From: Acidobacteriota bacterium
GTDB lineage: Bacteria > Acidobacteriota > Thermoanaerobaculia > Multivoradales > Multivoraceae
NCBI GenBank assembly: GCA_028875725.1
Contig: JAPPCR010000006.1
Span: 1,371,786 to 1,435,785 of the forward strand
Length of the DNA stretch: 64,000 bases
Reading direction: 5' to 3'
Positions 53,899-64,000 of the stretch are shown here, piece after piece; the stretch's first letter is position 1; every line of letters begins with the position of its first letter. The notes under the pieces are model-generated. The model saw only the letters and a program-made list of their open reading frames with translations. It did not search any database and was not told the origin of the DNA. The translations under genes and the position numbers were made by a program.

Positions 53899-55125
53899 AT
53901 GGTCTGGGCGCGCGGCGAGCTTCTGGGGGCTCTTCTTTCGGAGGAGAAGGCCGAGGCACTCGTCGTCCTGGCGGGTTCGAGTCGTGACCCGGATCTTCAG
54001 CCGTTCGTCGGAGGTGCTCGACTGGGAGACGCATGCGTGGTGGCGCATGGCGGCGGGGCCTGGCTCGCGTACTTCACCTCGATGGAGCGGGAAGAGGCGG
54101 CCCGGGCGGGGGCGGGGGGTGTCGAGCTGGTTCATCCCGCTGACTTCGGGATGGAAACGCTACGTCGGGAAGGGAAGAGCAGCGAAGAGATCTTCGCGGC
54201 GGCTGTGAAGGCCGCGTGCGATTGGGCCGGCGTGGCTCCGGGTCGAGTAGCGCTTGCCGGTCGGCCGGCGGCGGGCCTTGCCGTGGCAATGGCGAGGATG
54301 CTCGAGGAGGCTGGGTGGAAGCCTGTTTCGGGACGCGGGCTGATGCTGGCGCTACGCCGCACCAAGACCGAAAGCGAAGTCGAAGGAATCGCCTCCGCCT
54401 CGCGAGCAACGGTCGAGGCCTTCGAATCAGTGGCGCGGATGCTTGCGCGTAGTTCGCTGCGAGAGGACGGCGAACTCTGGTTGGAGGAGGAGCGTTTGAC
54501 GGTTGCCCGGGTCAAGGCTCTCGCCGCCCGGGTGTTCGCCGGACACGGTTTGGAACAGCCCGAGAGTTCCATTGTCGCTCCGGGGGAAGAGGGGGCCACC
54601 GGGCACAGCACCGGCACGCCGGAACGGGTGCTGAGGGCAGGGGAGTCCATCGTCGTCGACCTGTTCCCGCGCGGCCGGCTGTTCGCCGACTGCACGAGGA
54701 CCTTCTGTGTGGGAGAGGCTCCCGCGGCCCTGGCGGAGGCCCATGCCCTGGTCCTCGAGGCCCTCGAGGTCAGCCTCGACGCTGTTCGACCGGGAGTGCG
54801 CGGCTGGACGTTGCACGAACAAGTCTGCCGCCTGTTCGAGAACGAGGGCTTCGCGGTGCCGGACAAGAATCCCGGCACGCAGATGGGCTACTTCCACCTG
54901 CTAGGCCATGGCGTCGGCTACGAGTTGCACGAGCTACCCAGCTTCCGGAAGTCCGGACCCGGCACCGACGAGTTCGTCGCCGGCGATGTGGTGACGATCG
55001 AGCCCGGTCTCTACGATCCAGACGCCGGATGGGGAGTGCGACTCGAGGATCTCGTGGTCGTCACGGAGGACGGCATGACGAACCTCACGCCGCTGCCCCG
55101 CGATCTCGATCCCCGTTCCTGGTAG
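53899..55125 (+). CDS. M24 family aminopeptidase (Xaa-Pro dipeptidase-like)
   Basis: 408 residues (GTG at 53896 is an alternative start one codon earlier). Residues about 1-140 are the creatinase-like N-domain. The pita-bread catalytic domain holds the dimetal ligands: Asp in SIVVDLFPRGR, Asp in FADCTRTF, His in LGHGVGYELHE, Glu in TIEPGLYD and Glu in VRLEDLVVV. It cleaves N-terminal residues next to proline in this family. The start lies in a short GC-rich gap after thioredoxin. Confidence 0.87.
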   Translation: MVWARGELLGALLSEEKAEALVVLAGSSRDPDLQPFVGGARLGDACVVAHGGGAWLAYFTSMEREEAARAGAGGVELVHPADFGMETLRREGKSSEEIFAAAVKAACDWAGVAPGRVALAGRPAAGLAVAMARMLEEAGWKPVSGRGLMLALRRTKTESEVEGIASASRATVEAFESVARMLARSSLREDGELWLEEERLTVARVKALAARVFAGHGLEQPESSIVAPGEEGATGHSTGTPERVLRAGESIVVDLFPRGRLFADCTRTFCVGEAPAALAEAHALVLEALEVSLDAVRPGVRGWTLHEQVCRLFENEGFAVPDKNPGTQMGYFHLLGHGVGYELHELPSFRKSGPGTDEFVAGDVVTIEPGLYDPDAGWGVRLEDLVVVTEDGMTNLTPLPRDLDPRSW

Positions 55126-55160
55126 GCGGCCTCGAAGTCACGGTCCACTGATGCCGTCCA

Positions 55161-55336
55161 GCCAGTCCGGTGGGCCAGGGGGGCGGTCCCAGCGGACTCG
55201 AAGCGAGCGACTTCCTGCGCCAACCCGGAAACCAACGACCTGCCGAAGCGAGCGGAGTGGAGCGAGCGCCGCCCTCCCATTCTCTTCTTGAGCGGGAGCG
55301 GCCGCTGGGACTGCCCCCCTGGCCCACCGGACTGGC
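55161..55336. repeat. 35-bp near-perfect inverted repeat with 106-bp centre
   Basis: The left arm 55161-55195 and the right arm 55302-55336 are reverse complements with a single mismatch. The 106-base centre carries three near-identical decamers: GAAGCGAGCG at 55200 and 55245, and GGAGCGAGCG at 55259. The element fills most of the 224-base space between the convergent M24 peptidase and guaB genes. No T-run, no obvious target duplication and no coding potential. It could be a transcription stop, a repeated palindromic element or the DNA for a long hairpin RNA. Confidence 0.8.
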
Positions 55337-55349
55337 GGGGCGCCACCGC

Positions 55350-56831
55350 TCAGTTCCGGTCGACCCAGTAGTTGGGCGCTTCCTTCGTGATCAGGACGTC
55401 GTGGGCGTGGCCTTCTTTCTGGCCGGCGGCCGTGACGCGGATCATGCGCGCTCGCGTCCTGAGCTCGCCGACGCTGGCGCAGCCTGAGAGGCCCATTCCC
55501 GAGCGGAGACCGCCGGTGAGCTGGCCGATCACCTGGTGGACGCTTCCCTTGTGCGGCACCATGCCCTCGATGCCTTCCGGCACGAGCTTCGACAGCGGCT
55601 GGTCGTCGGACTGAAAGTAGCGGTCAGCGCTACCGTCGGCCATCGCAGACAGCGAACCCATCCCGCGGTAGGCCTTGTAGCTGCGCCCCTGGTAGAGGAT
55701 CGTCTCGCCGGGGCTCTCCTCGGTTCCCGCGAGCAGGGAGCCGACCATCACGCTGTGGGCGCCACAGGCGAGCGCCTTCGTCAGGTCCCCGGAGAACCGG
55801 ATTCCGCCGTCCGCGACGACCGGCAGATCGGCGGCGGCCGAGGCGGCGTCGCGAATCGCCGTCACCTGGGGCATGCCGGCGCCCGTGACGACCCGGGTCG
55901 TGCAGATGCTGCCCGGACCGATGCCGACCTTGATCCCGTCCGCGCCGCGTTCGGCGAGTTCGCGTGCGCCGTCAGCGGTGGCCACGTTGCCGACCAGGAG
56001 CTGAGCGTCGGGAAGGGTCTCCCGGATACGCTCCACTGCGTCGAGCACACCGCGACTGTGGGCGTGAGAAGAGTCGACGACGAGCACGTCGGCCTGGGCC
56101 GAGGCCAGCGCCTGCGCCCGTTCCAGGTAGTCGCCGGCCGTGCCGACCGCAGCCGCCACTCGCAGGCGACCGAGGTCGTCCTTGCAGGCGATCGGGTACT
56201 CCATCATCTTCTGGATGTCCTTGACGGTGATCAGGCCCTTCAGGTTGCCGTCGTCGTCCACGACCAGCAGCTTCTCGATCCGATGCTGGTGAAGCTGCGC
56301 CTTGGCCTGTTCCAGCGTCGTTCCCTGGGGAACCGTGACCAGGTTTTCGTGCGTCATCAGCTCGGATACGGGACGGCTCGTGTTCGTCTCGAACCGGAGG
56401 TCGCGGTTGGTCAGGATGCCCACCAGGTGCCCCTCGCGGTCGGTGACCGGTACGCCGGAGATTTTGAAGCGCGCCATCAGATCGAGCGCCTCGTGGATGC
56501 GCTGCTCGGGCCGGATCGTGATCGGGTTGACGATCATCCCCGCCTCGGAGCGCTTGACCCGGTCGACTTCGGTGGCCTGGGCTTCGATGGAGAGGTTCTT
56601 GTGGATCACCCCGATGCCGCCTTCCTGGGCCAGAGCGATCGCCAGCTCGGCCTCGGTCACGGTGTCCATCGCGGCCGAGATCAGAGGGATGTTCAGTTCG
56701 ATGCCGCGCGTGACGCGGGTGCCGAGGCGGACTGCATTCGGATGCACCTCCGACAGGCCCGGGGCCAGGAGGACATCGTCGAAGGTGAGGGCAAGTGCGG
56801 GGGTGCCACCCCCTGAATCCGACGTTTCCAT
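55350..56831 (-). CDS. guaB: inosine-5'-monophosphate dehydrogenase
   Basis: NAD-dependent oxidation of IMP to XMP, the committed step to GMP, 493 residues. ATG at 56831 chosen; TTG at 56846 is in frame. Text: [15 protein letters not shown], two CBS domains at about 90-210 ([31 protein letters not shown] and [15 protein letters not shown]), the catalytic loop [15 protein letters not shown] with Cys near 309 and [19 protein letters not shown]. Flanked downstream by the 35-bp inverted repeat. Upstream 90 bases separate it from secA. Confidence 0.95.
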   Translation of the reverse strand: METSDSGGGTPALALTFDDVLLAPGLSEVHPNAVRLGTRVTRGIELNIPLISAAMDTVTEAELAIALAQEGGIGVIHKNLSIEAQATEVDRVKRSEAGMIVNPITIRPEQRIHEALDLMARFKISGVPVTDREGHLVGILTNRDLRFETNTSRPVSELMTHENLVTVPQGTTLEQAKAQLHQHRIEKLLVVDDDGNLKGLITVKDIQKMMEYPIACKDDLGRLRVAAAVGTAGDYLERAQALASAQADVLVVDSSHAHSRGVLDAVERIRETLPDAQLLVGNVATADGARELAERGADGIKVGIGPGSICTTRVVTGAGMPQVTAIRDAASAAADLPVVADGGIRFSGDLTKALACGAHSVMVGSLLAGTEESPGETILYQGRSYKAYRGMGSLSAMADGSADRYFQSDDQPLSKLVPEGIEGMVPHKGSVHQVIGQLTGGLRSGMGLSGCASVGELRTRARMIRVTAAGQKEGHAHDVLITKEAPNYWVDRN

Positions 56832-56920
56832 GCCGAACGCTATCAACTGGCAAGCTGTGACGCACCCGGCTGGCCGGCGGTTCCCCGGTAGTCAGCCCTG
56901 TGCGGACGCAGTGTTGACCT

Positions 56921-59746
<2,826 letters not shown>

Positions 59747-59843
59747 GGGAGTGTTCCCTTCGGTCCGCGCGACGGTGGCGGCGACCGCATGCCGGGAAGA
59801 AGGCTGGGAATCCTAGCGCGGCGTTTCGTGACGCAGCGGGCCC

Positions 59844-60731
59844 TCAGCCCTGGTCCCGCAGATACTCGAACGGGTTGCGGGGGTCACCTTCGAGCCGAAC
59901 CTCGTAGTGCAGGTGGTAACCCGTCGCCCGTCCGGAGTTGCCGACCCTGCCCAGGACATCGCCGCGATGGACCTCCTGGCCCTCCTCGACGAGGATCTCG
60001 GCCAGGTGCCCGTACCGCGTCTCGTAGCCGAAGCGGTGGAGCACATAGACGGCCCGGCCCAGGTTGCCCATCCGCTCCGCGCGGACGATGATCCCGTCCG
60101 CTGTCGCGCGCACCGGAAAACCGCGATCCGCGGAGATGTCGAGACCGGAGTGGTGGGCTCGCTGGCCGGTGATCGGATCGCGTCGGAATCCGAAGCCACT
60201 GTTGATCACACCGCGCACCGGCCAGGTCATCGGGGTCGAGTCGAGGACGAGCTGACGTTCCTGGAACGCGCCGTCGACGGCGTCGAGCTGACCTCCGAGC
60301 AGCGACGCTCGTGCCTCCAGCAGGGAAAGATCGGAACTGTCCGGCGTCTTCAGGCTCGTGAAGGTGCCCCCGGCGCCGGCTTCCGACAGTCGACTCTCCG
60401 GCTCGCCGCCGACGATCTGCTCGAGTCCGGCGACGATCGCGAGATCGCGAGTGCGGTCCTCCGCCTCGGTCAAGGCCTGCTGCAGGCGGGAGACGCTTGA
60501 CTCGAAGGAGGCGTTGGAGCGGCGCAGATCCACGTTCTCGCGCTGTATCCGTTCCAGGTCGCGGAGCTGGACCGCCGATCGGACCTGATAGACGGTAACC
60601 CAGCCCGTAACGCCGAGCACGAGCCCGGCGGCCACCGCGATGGCGGCCAACCAGCGGCTGCTGATCCGGAACTGCCGCGTTCGCCTCATTGAGTGAGGGA
60701 CGAAAACGATCGTGTGAGTCCTGTGCGGCAT
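59844..60731 (-). CDS. M23 family zinc peptidase, membrane-anchored
   Basis: 295 residues. One membrane helix near the N-terminus (WLAAIAVAAGLVLGVTGWVTV) is followed by a coiled coil (LRDLERIQRENVDLRRSNASFESSVSRLQQAL), then a LytM domain at about 170-290 with zinc ligands HHSGLD (H-x3-D) and YHLHYE (H-x-H). It probably acts on peptidoglycan or activates such an enzyme in the periplasm. The ATG at 60731 is used; TTG at 60758 is an alternative. A TAAAAT box lies 14 bases before the ATG. Confidence 0.88.
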   Translation of the reverse strand: MPHRTHTIVFVPHSMRRTRQFRISSRWLAAIAVAAGLVLGVTGWVTVYQVRSAVQLRDLERIQRENVDLRRSNASFESSVSRLQQALTEAEDRTRDLAIVAGLEQIVGGEPESRLSEAGAGGTFTSLKTPDSSDLSLLEARASLLGGQLDAVDGAFQERQLVLDSTPMTWPVRGVINSGFGFRRDPITGQRAHHSGLDISADRGFPVRATADGIIVRAERMGNLGRAVYVLHRFGYETRYGHLAEILVEEGQEVHRGDVLGRVGNSGRATGYHLHYEVRLEGDPRNPFEYLRDQG

Positions 60732-60776
60732 ATCGACCGGGATCGATTTTAGCAGCAAACACCTGAGTCGTCAGAG

Positions 60777-60818
60777 CGGCGGCCGGGCGAGGCGGAGGGT
60801 AGCCCCGCCCGGCCGCCG
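60777..60818. terminator. 13-bp perfect hairpin after comM
   Basis: CGGCGGCCGGGCG (60777-60789) pairs exactly with CGCCCGGCCGCCG (60806-60818), with a 16-base loop that itself contains GGG/CCC pairing. It begins 12 bases past the comM stop (minus strand) and lies 46 bases upstream of the M23 gene start, so it is a reasonable comM terminator. No T-run follows on the minus strand. Confidence 0.5.
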
Positions 60819-60830
60819 TGCGCGTCGGCG

Positions 60831-62354
60831 TCATGGGTTGCGGCGGTCCAGCGGCCGGTACTGAATCGCCTCCGCAACGTGGGTGACGTCGATCCGCGGG
60901 GAGGAGTCCAGATCGGCAATCGTGCGAGCCACCTTGAGTGCTCTGGCCAGTGCCCTGGCCGACATGGCCAGACGCTCGAAGGCCGCGTCGAGCAGGCTCT
61001 GGGCTGCTTCGGTCGGTTGGCAGTGCTCTTCCAGATCCCGGCGCGACATCGCGCTGTTCAGGGGCTCCGGATGGCCGGTGGGGAAGCGGAAGGCCTGGGT
61101 GCGGCGGGCCGCCGCCACCCTCTCCGCGATCTCGGCGGAACTCTCGCAGGCCGGTCCCTTCAGGTCTTCCAGGCTGGGAACCGGCATCTCGACGTGGAGA
61201 TCGATCCGGTCGAGCAAGGGACCGGAGAGCTGGCGTCGATAGCGGTCGATGTCTCCCGCCGCGCAGACGCACTCCGCCCGCGGATCACCGAGGTGGCCGC
61301 AGCGGCAGGGGTTGCAGGCGGCGACCAGGGTAAAGCGGGCGGGGAAGGTGAGCCGGGCTTTCGCCCGGACGACCGTGACGGCGCCGTCCTCGAGCGGCTG
61401 GCGAAGCGCCTCGAGCGCATCCCGCCGGAACTCGGGCAGTTCGTCCAGGAACAGCACGCCGGCGTGCGCCAGGCTGATCTCCCCGGGTCGGGGAACCGAT
61501 CCGCCGCCGATCAGGCCCGACGAGGAGACGCCGGCGTGCGGGCTGCGGAAGGGGCGAGTCCAGACCAGTCCCCCGGCGCCGTGCGCGAGGCCGGACAGGG
61601 AGTGGATCTTCGTCACCGTGATCGCCTCCGCGCCGGTGAGCGGCGGCAGGATGCCGGGCAGACGCCGGGCAAGCATCGTCTTGCCGGTTCCCGGCGGCCC
61701 GACGAAGAGGACGTTGTGCCCGCCGGCCGCGGCGATCTCCAGGGCCCGCTTGGCCGTTTCCTGGCCGCGGACGTCCGAGAAGTCGGGCTCCGTGCCGTCT
61801 GTGCTCCTCTGTGGCGGCATGGCCGTCGCCGGCGTGAGCACCCGGTCGCCGGTCAGGTGTTCGATCGCCTCACGGAGGTGGGCGACGGGGATCACCTTCG
61901 TTCCGATGATTGAAGCGGCCTGCCGGCTGTTCGCCGCCGGCAGAAGGACTTCACGGATGCCGAGTCTCCCCGCCAGCTCCGTGATGGACAGAGCACCCCG
62001 AACCGGGCGCACCTCGCCGTCGAGGCCCAGTTCGCCACAGGCCATCCGGCCCTCGAGAGACTCGGCGGTGAGTTCGCGATTGGCGGTCAGCAGCCCGAGA
62101 GCGATCGGCAGGTCGAGCTGGTTGCCCTCCTTGCGCAGATCCGCGGGTGCCAGGTTGATGACGACGTTGCGGCTCTGAAGGTCGTAGCCGCTGCTCCGGA
62201 TCGCCGCCCGTACGCGGTCACGGCTCTCCCGTACCGCGGTGTCGGGCAAGCCGATCAACTGCATCGCCGGTAGGCCGAAGTAGGCCGCGACTTCCACCTG
62301 GACCTCCCGCGCTTCGACGCCCCAGGGCGTCGCGGAGTTCATGTACGCGATCAC
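60831..62354 (-). CDS. comM: ComM/YifB family Mg-chelatase-like AAA+ ATPase
   Basis: 507 residues; ComM is a hexameric helicase that drives branch migration during natural transformation. The N-terminal ChlI-like region reads MNSATPWGVEA, LIGLPDTAVRESRDRVRAAI and VINLAPADLRKEGNQLDLPIALGLL. Walker A is GPPGTGKTMLARRLPG, Walker B GVLFLDELPEF, and a cysteine group CNPCRCGHLGDP follows. GTG at 62354 fits the family N-terminus; ATG at 62342 is possible. Upstream lies a hairpin and a small ORF that could influence its expression. Confidence 0.93.
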   Translation of the reverse strand: MIAYMNSATPWGVEAREVQVEVAAYFGLPAMQLIGLPDTAVRESRDRVRAAIRSSGYDLQSRNVVINLAPADLRKEGNQLDLPIALGLLTANRELTAESLEGRMACGELGLDGEVRPVRGALSITELAGRLGIREVLLPAANSRQAASIIGTKVIPVAHLREAIEHLTGDRVLTPATAMPPQRSTDGTEPDFSDVRGQETAKRALEIAAAGGHNVLFVGPPGTGKTMLARRLPGILPPLTGAEAITVTKIHSLSGLAHGAGGLVWTRPFRSPHAGVSSSGLIGGGSVPRPGEISLAHAGVLFLDELPEFRRDALEALRQPLEDGAVTVVRAKARLTFPARFTLVAACNPCRCGHLGDPRAECVCAAGDIDRYRRQLSGPLLDRIDLHVEMPVPSLEDLKGPACESSAEIAERVAAARRTQAFRFPTGHPEPLNSAMSRRDLEEHCQPTEAAQSLLDAAFERLAMSARALARALKVARTIADLDSSPRIDVTHVAEAIQYRPLDRRNP

Positions 62355-62407
62355 ATGGACTAAGACGCAAGGCAGCTCCAGAAACCGGCTCGACCACCCA
62401 AACGCAA

Positions 62408-62438
62408 TGAGAGCGCAGGCGAACGGCCTGCGCTCTCA
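62408..62438. terminator. 13-bp perfect hairpin just upstream of comM
   Basis: TGAGAGCGCAGGC (62408-62420) pairs exactly with GCCTGCGCTCTCA (62426-62438) around a 5-base loop. On the minus strand it is followed by TTGCGTTTGGG, a weak T-rich tail, and lies 54 bases before the comM start. It might end the short leader transcript, act as an attenuator for comM, or shield its 5' region. Confidence 0.5.
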
Positions 62439-62587
62439 GAGTGTCCCGGGCCTGGAGGGATGCGTTTTCGCGGTGGGCGGTCTATGCCCAGTGGGCCCCG
62501 ACTCGTTCTGGCTTGCCTCGGCGCCGTCCGTTCGGACGGCTCGGGCGGTTCAGGCGACGGTCGAGCGGCCGGAAGTCATGGGTCCAT

Positions 62588-62677
62588 TCAAGCCCTGGAC
62601 TCGGCGGCCCCCGGCTTGGCTCCCGCGCCGGTCAGCGTCGGGGCAACCGGGGGCTGAAGATGGCCCGGTGGTGTCAT
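62588..62677 (-). CDS. possible 29-residue leader peptide
   Basis: A strong ribosome site (AGGAGGT at 62681-62687, minus strand) stands three bases before an ATG that opens 29 codons. The product (MTPPGHLQPPVAPTLTGAGA then KPGAAESRA) is rich in Pro and Ala with no known family. It is too short to judge by codon use, but it is preceded by a good promoter candidate and no other gene uses that ribosome site. It may be a regulatory leader for comM or a chance ORF. Confidence 0.4.
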   Translation of the reverse strand: MTPPGHLQPPVAPTLTGAGAKPGAAESRA

Positions 62678-62707
62678 GGAACCTCCTTCCGTCTCATCGG
62701 TGAAACC

Positions 62708-62736
62708 ACCGTAGGGGGGCGGCCGGAAGTTGTCAA
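62708..62736 (-). promoter_or_regulatory. sigma-70-like promoter, leftward
   Basis: On the minus strand, TTGACA (62736-62731) and TACGGT (62713-62708) are separated by 17 bases. The -35 box is a perfect consensus match, rare in this GC-rich DNA. Transcription would start near 62700 and run over the 29-codon ORF, the 13-bp hairpin and comM. A palindrome CCGACCGGTCGG (62741-62752) abuts the upstream side. Between 62439 and 62587 I see no further structure. Confidence 0.5.
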
Positions 62737-62842
62737 GCAACCGACCGGTCGGACGGTTCAGGCGTAGTCTGTGGCGTAGACTGCCGGCGATCGGACGGAG
62801 CGTGGTCGGGAGGTGGTTGCGGCGGTCGAGCGCGGGCTCAGG

Positions 62843-64000
62843 ATGCGAGGCCTCAGGTGGTTTCTGCGGCTGCTGGCGAGGCTGTTCTTTCGCAGTGTCG
62901 AGGTGGTCGGCAGCGAGAACGTGCCGCGGGACGGAGGCGGTCTGCTCGTTGCCTGGCACCCGAACGGTCTGGCCGACGGCATTCTTCTTCTCGGCTTCGG
63001 TCCTCGCCCGGTCACGTTCGGCGCGCGCCACGGCCTGTTTCGACTTCCGATCGTCGGCTGGTTGTTGCGCGGAGCCGGCGCGGTGCCGCTGTATCGTCGC
63101 CGGGATCGGGGCGAACCGGGCGCCCGCATGAGCGACGAGGAGCGGCGGGCGGCGAACCATCGGAGCCTCGGCGCGCTGGCCGCCGCCGCGCGGCAGTCCT
63201 TCGTCGCCATCTTTCCGGAAGGCGCAACGCACGACGAGCCCCAGCTGCTCGAACTGCGGGCCGGTGCGGCGCGGCTGTTCCAGCTCGCCCAGGAGGGCGG
63301 CGGCGATCCCCTGCTGGTGCCGGTGGGACTTCACTACGAACGCAAGCACGCTTTCCGTTCCCGGGCTCTGCTCGCGTTCTATCCGCCGGTCGAACTGCCG
63401 GAAGATCTGCGGCCGGAGACCTTCGTCGACCGCCTGACCGTGCTGATCCAGCAGCACCTGATCGAGGTCACCCATCCAACCGAGAGCTGGGAGCTTCACC
63501 GGGCAATGGAACAGGTGCGGTCCCTGGTGCGCGCGGAGCAGGCGGCGCGTGAAGGCGTTCCGCGGCTTCGGCGGGCGCCGATGCAGGAGCGGGATGAGGG
63601 CTTCGCGCGGGTCTGGGCGGGGTATCGAAAGCAGCGCGCGATCGACCCCTGCGTCGTGGACCGGCTCGTCGCCCGCGTAACGCGCTACGGGGAGGCGCTG
63701 CGGTTGCTGGGCCTGAGCGACCGGGACCTGGATGGCGCTCCGCTCGGGCGCACGGTCTGGCGCGTGATTCTCCTTGGCGCCGAAGCGCTGCTCATGCTCC
63801 TGCTGTTGCCGACGGTCGTTCTGATCGGCAACCTCGTCAACCTCCCGGCCGCGCTGCTCGTCGCACTCGGTGCGAGAAAGCTGTCCGTGACCCGCAAGGA
63901 ACAGGCGGGCCTGAAGATGTTCCTGGGACTGATCATCCTGCCGATGGCCTGGATGGCGGCTAGCCTGGCCGTGGGTCTGGCCTGGACCGAGCCTCTGCCC
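62843..64000 (+). CDS. lysophospholipid / glycerolipid acyltransferase (3' end outside window)
   Basis: 386 residues visible, open to the right edge. The PlsC-like acyltransferase domain at about 1-230 has the catalytic block AWHPNGLADGILL (His to Asp), GARHGLFRLPIVGWLLRGAGAVPLYRR and the acceptor motif AIFPEGATHDEPQLLELRAG. After a helical middle part (RLRRAPMQERDEGFARVWAGYRKQRAI) come at least two membrane helices near the end (VILLGAEALLMLLLLPTVVLIG and LGLIILPMAWMAASLAVGLA). It should add a fatty acyl chain to a lipid at the inner membrane. ATG at 62843 with tcagg upstream. Confidence 0.85.
   Translation, partial: MRGLRWFLRLLARLFFRSVEVVGSENVPRDGGGLLVAWHPNGLADGILLLGFGPRPVTFGARHGLFRLPIVGWLLRGAGAVPLYRRRDRGEPGARMSDEERRAANHRSLGALAAAARQSFVAIFPEGATHDEPQLLELRAGAARLFQLAQEGGGDPLLVPVGLHYERKHAFRSRALLAFYPPVELPEDLRPETFVDRLTVLIQQHLIEVTHPTESWELHRAMEQVRSLVRAEQAAREGVPRLRRAPMQERDEGFARVWAGYRKQRAIDPCVVDRLVARVTRYGEALRLLGLSDRDLDGAPLGRTVWRVILLGAEALLMLLLLPTVVLIGNLVNLPAALLVALGARKLSVTRKEQAGLKMFLGLIILPMAWMAASLAVGLAWTEPLP

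Noticed and set aside
55161..55336. Miniature transposon (MITE) reading of the inverted repeat
   Set aside because: No target-site duplication is visible at the outer ends and only one copy is in the window; kept only as a repeat of unknown nature.
62341..62703. 120-codon frame on the plus strand between comM and the acyltransferase
   Set aside because: No ribosome site, no motif, and it overlaps the comM start and the hairpin; composition looks non-coding.

Overview
This is a gene-dense, very GC-rich stretch (I estimate well above 60 percent G+C by eye) of a bacterial chromosome. There are no tRNA, rRNA, CRISPR, prophage or insertion-sequence signals. Lipobox and signal-peptide proteins, a periplasmic quinoprotein and an outer-membrane-type CBM9/DUF5916 barrel protein point to a diderm. 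Acyl-CoA dehydrogenases, CaiB-type CoA transferases, an acyl-CoA ligase, an LLM flavoprotein and succinate dehydrogenase point to an aerobic heterotroph living on acids and lipids. The mix resembles uncultured Acidobacteriota or similar GC-rich lineages. That placement is an inference and was not tested.

Layout. 1-3341: succinate dehydrogenase of the mycobacterial Sdh1 type (sdhC cut by the window edge, sdhA, sdhB). 3356-11036: TPR protein, nitroreductase, PQQ dehydrogenase / PaaG-like hydratase / DUF1801 group, TrkA-like double RCK protein, Gly-rich secreted protein. 11068-18216: two acyl-CoA dehydrogenase + CoA-transferase pairs in mirror orientation around a small unknown gene, then an enolase-superfamily enzyme and a CoA-binding protein. 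18251-23011: sulfur assimilation (MetY, class V PLP enzyme, APS reductase, precorrin-2 dehydrogenase, uroporphyrinogen-III methyltransferase) with striking inverted repeats before cysH. 22956-27604: a TRAP transporter operon with an NCS2 permease inserted between DctM and DctP. 27642-34442: assorted oxidoreductases, hydrolases and an outer-membrane protein.

34482-40572 is the most unusual part. A tungsten-type aldehyde ferredoxin oxidoreductase is followed by one long protein that fuses a MoaD-like domain, an APH kinase domain and a DUF6285-like domain; a hydrolase and an acyl-CoA dehydrogenase diverge from it. 40644-51029: beta-lactamase-fold lipoprotein, four-CBS protein, secreted amidohydrolase and hydrolase, acyl-CoA ligase, orphan hydantoinase B, long acyl-CoA dehydrogenase. 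51036-64000: housekeeping genes (rimO, ribF, thioredoxin, M24 peptidase, guaB, secA, M23 peptidase, comM and an acyltransferase cut by the window end), with a 35-bp inverted repeat before guaB and a possible leader ORF plus hairpin before comM.

Several genes carry a TANNNT box only 6-9 nt before their start codon, which suggests leaderless transcripts. Almost all remaining space between genes is under 250 bases. The one longer gap (62355-62842) holds a minus-strand promoter candidate, a 29-codon ORF and a hairpin.
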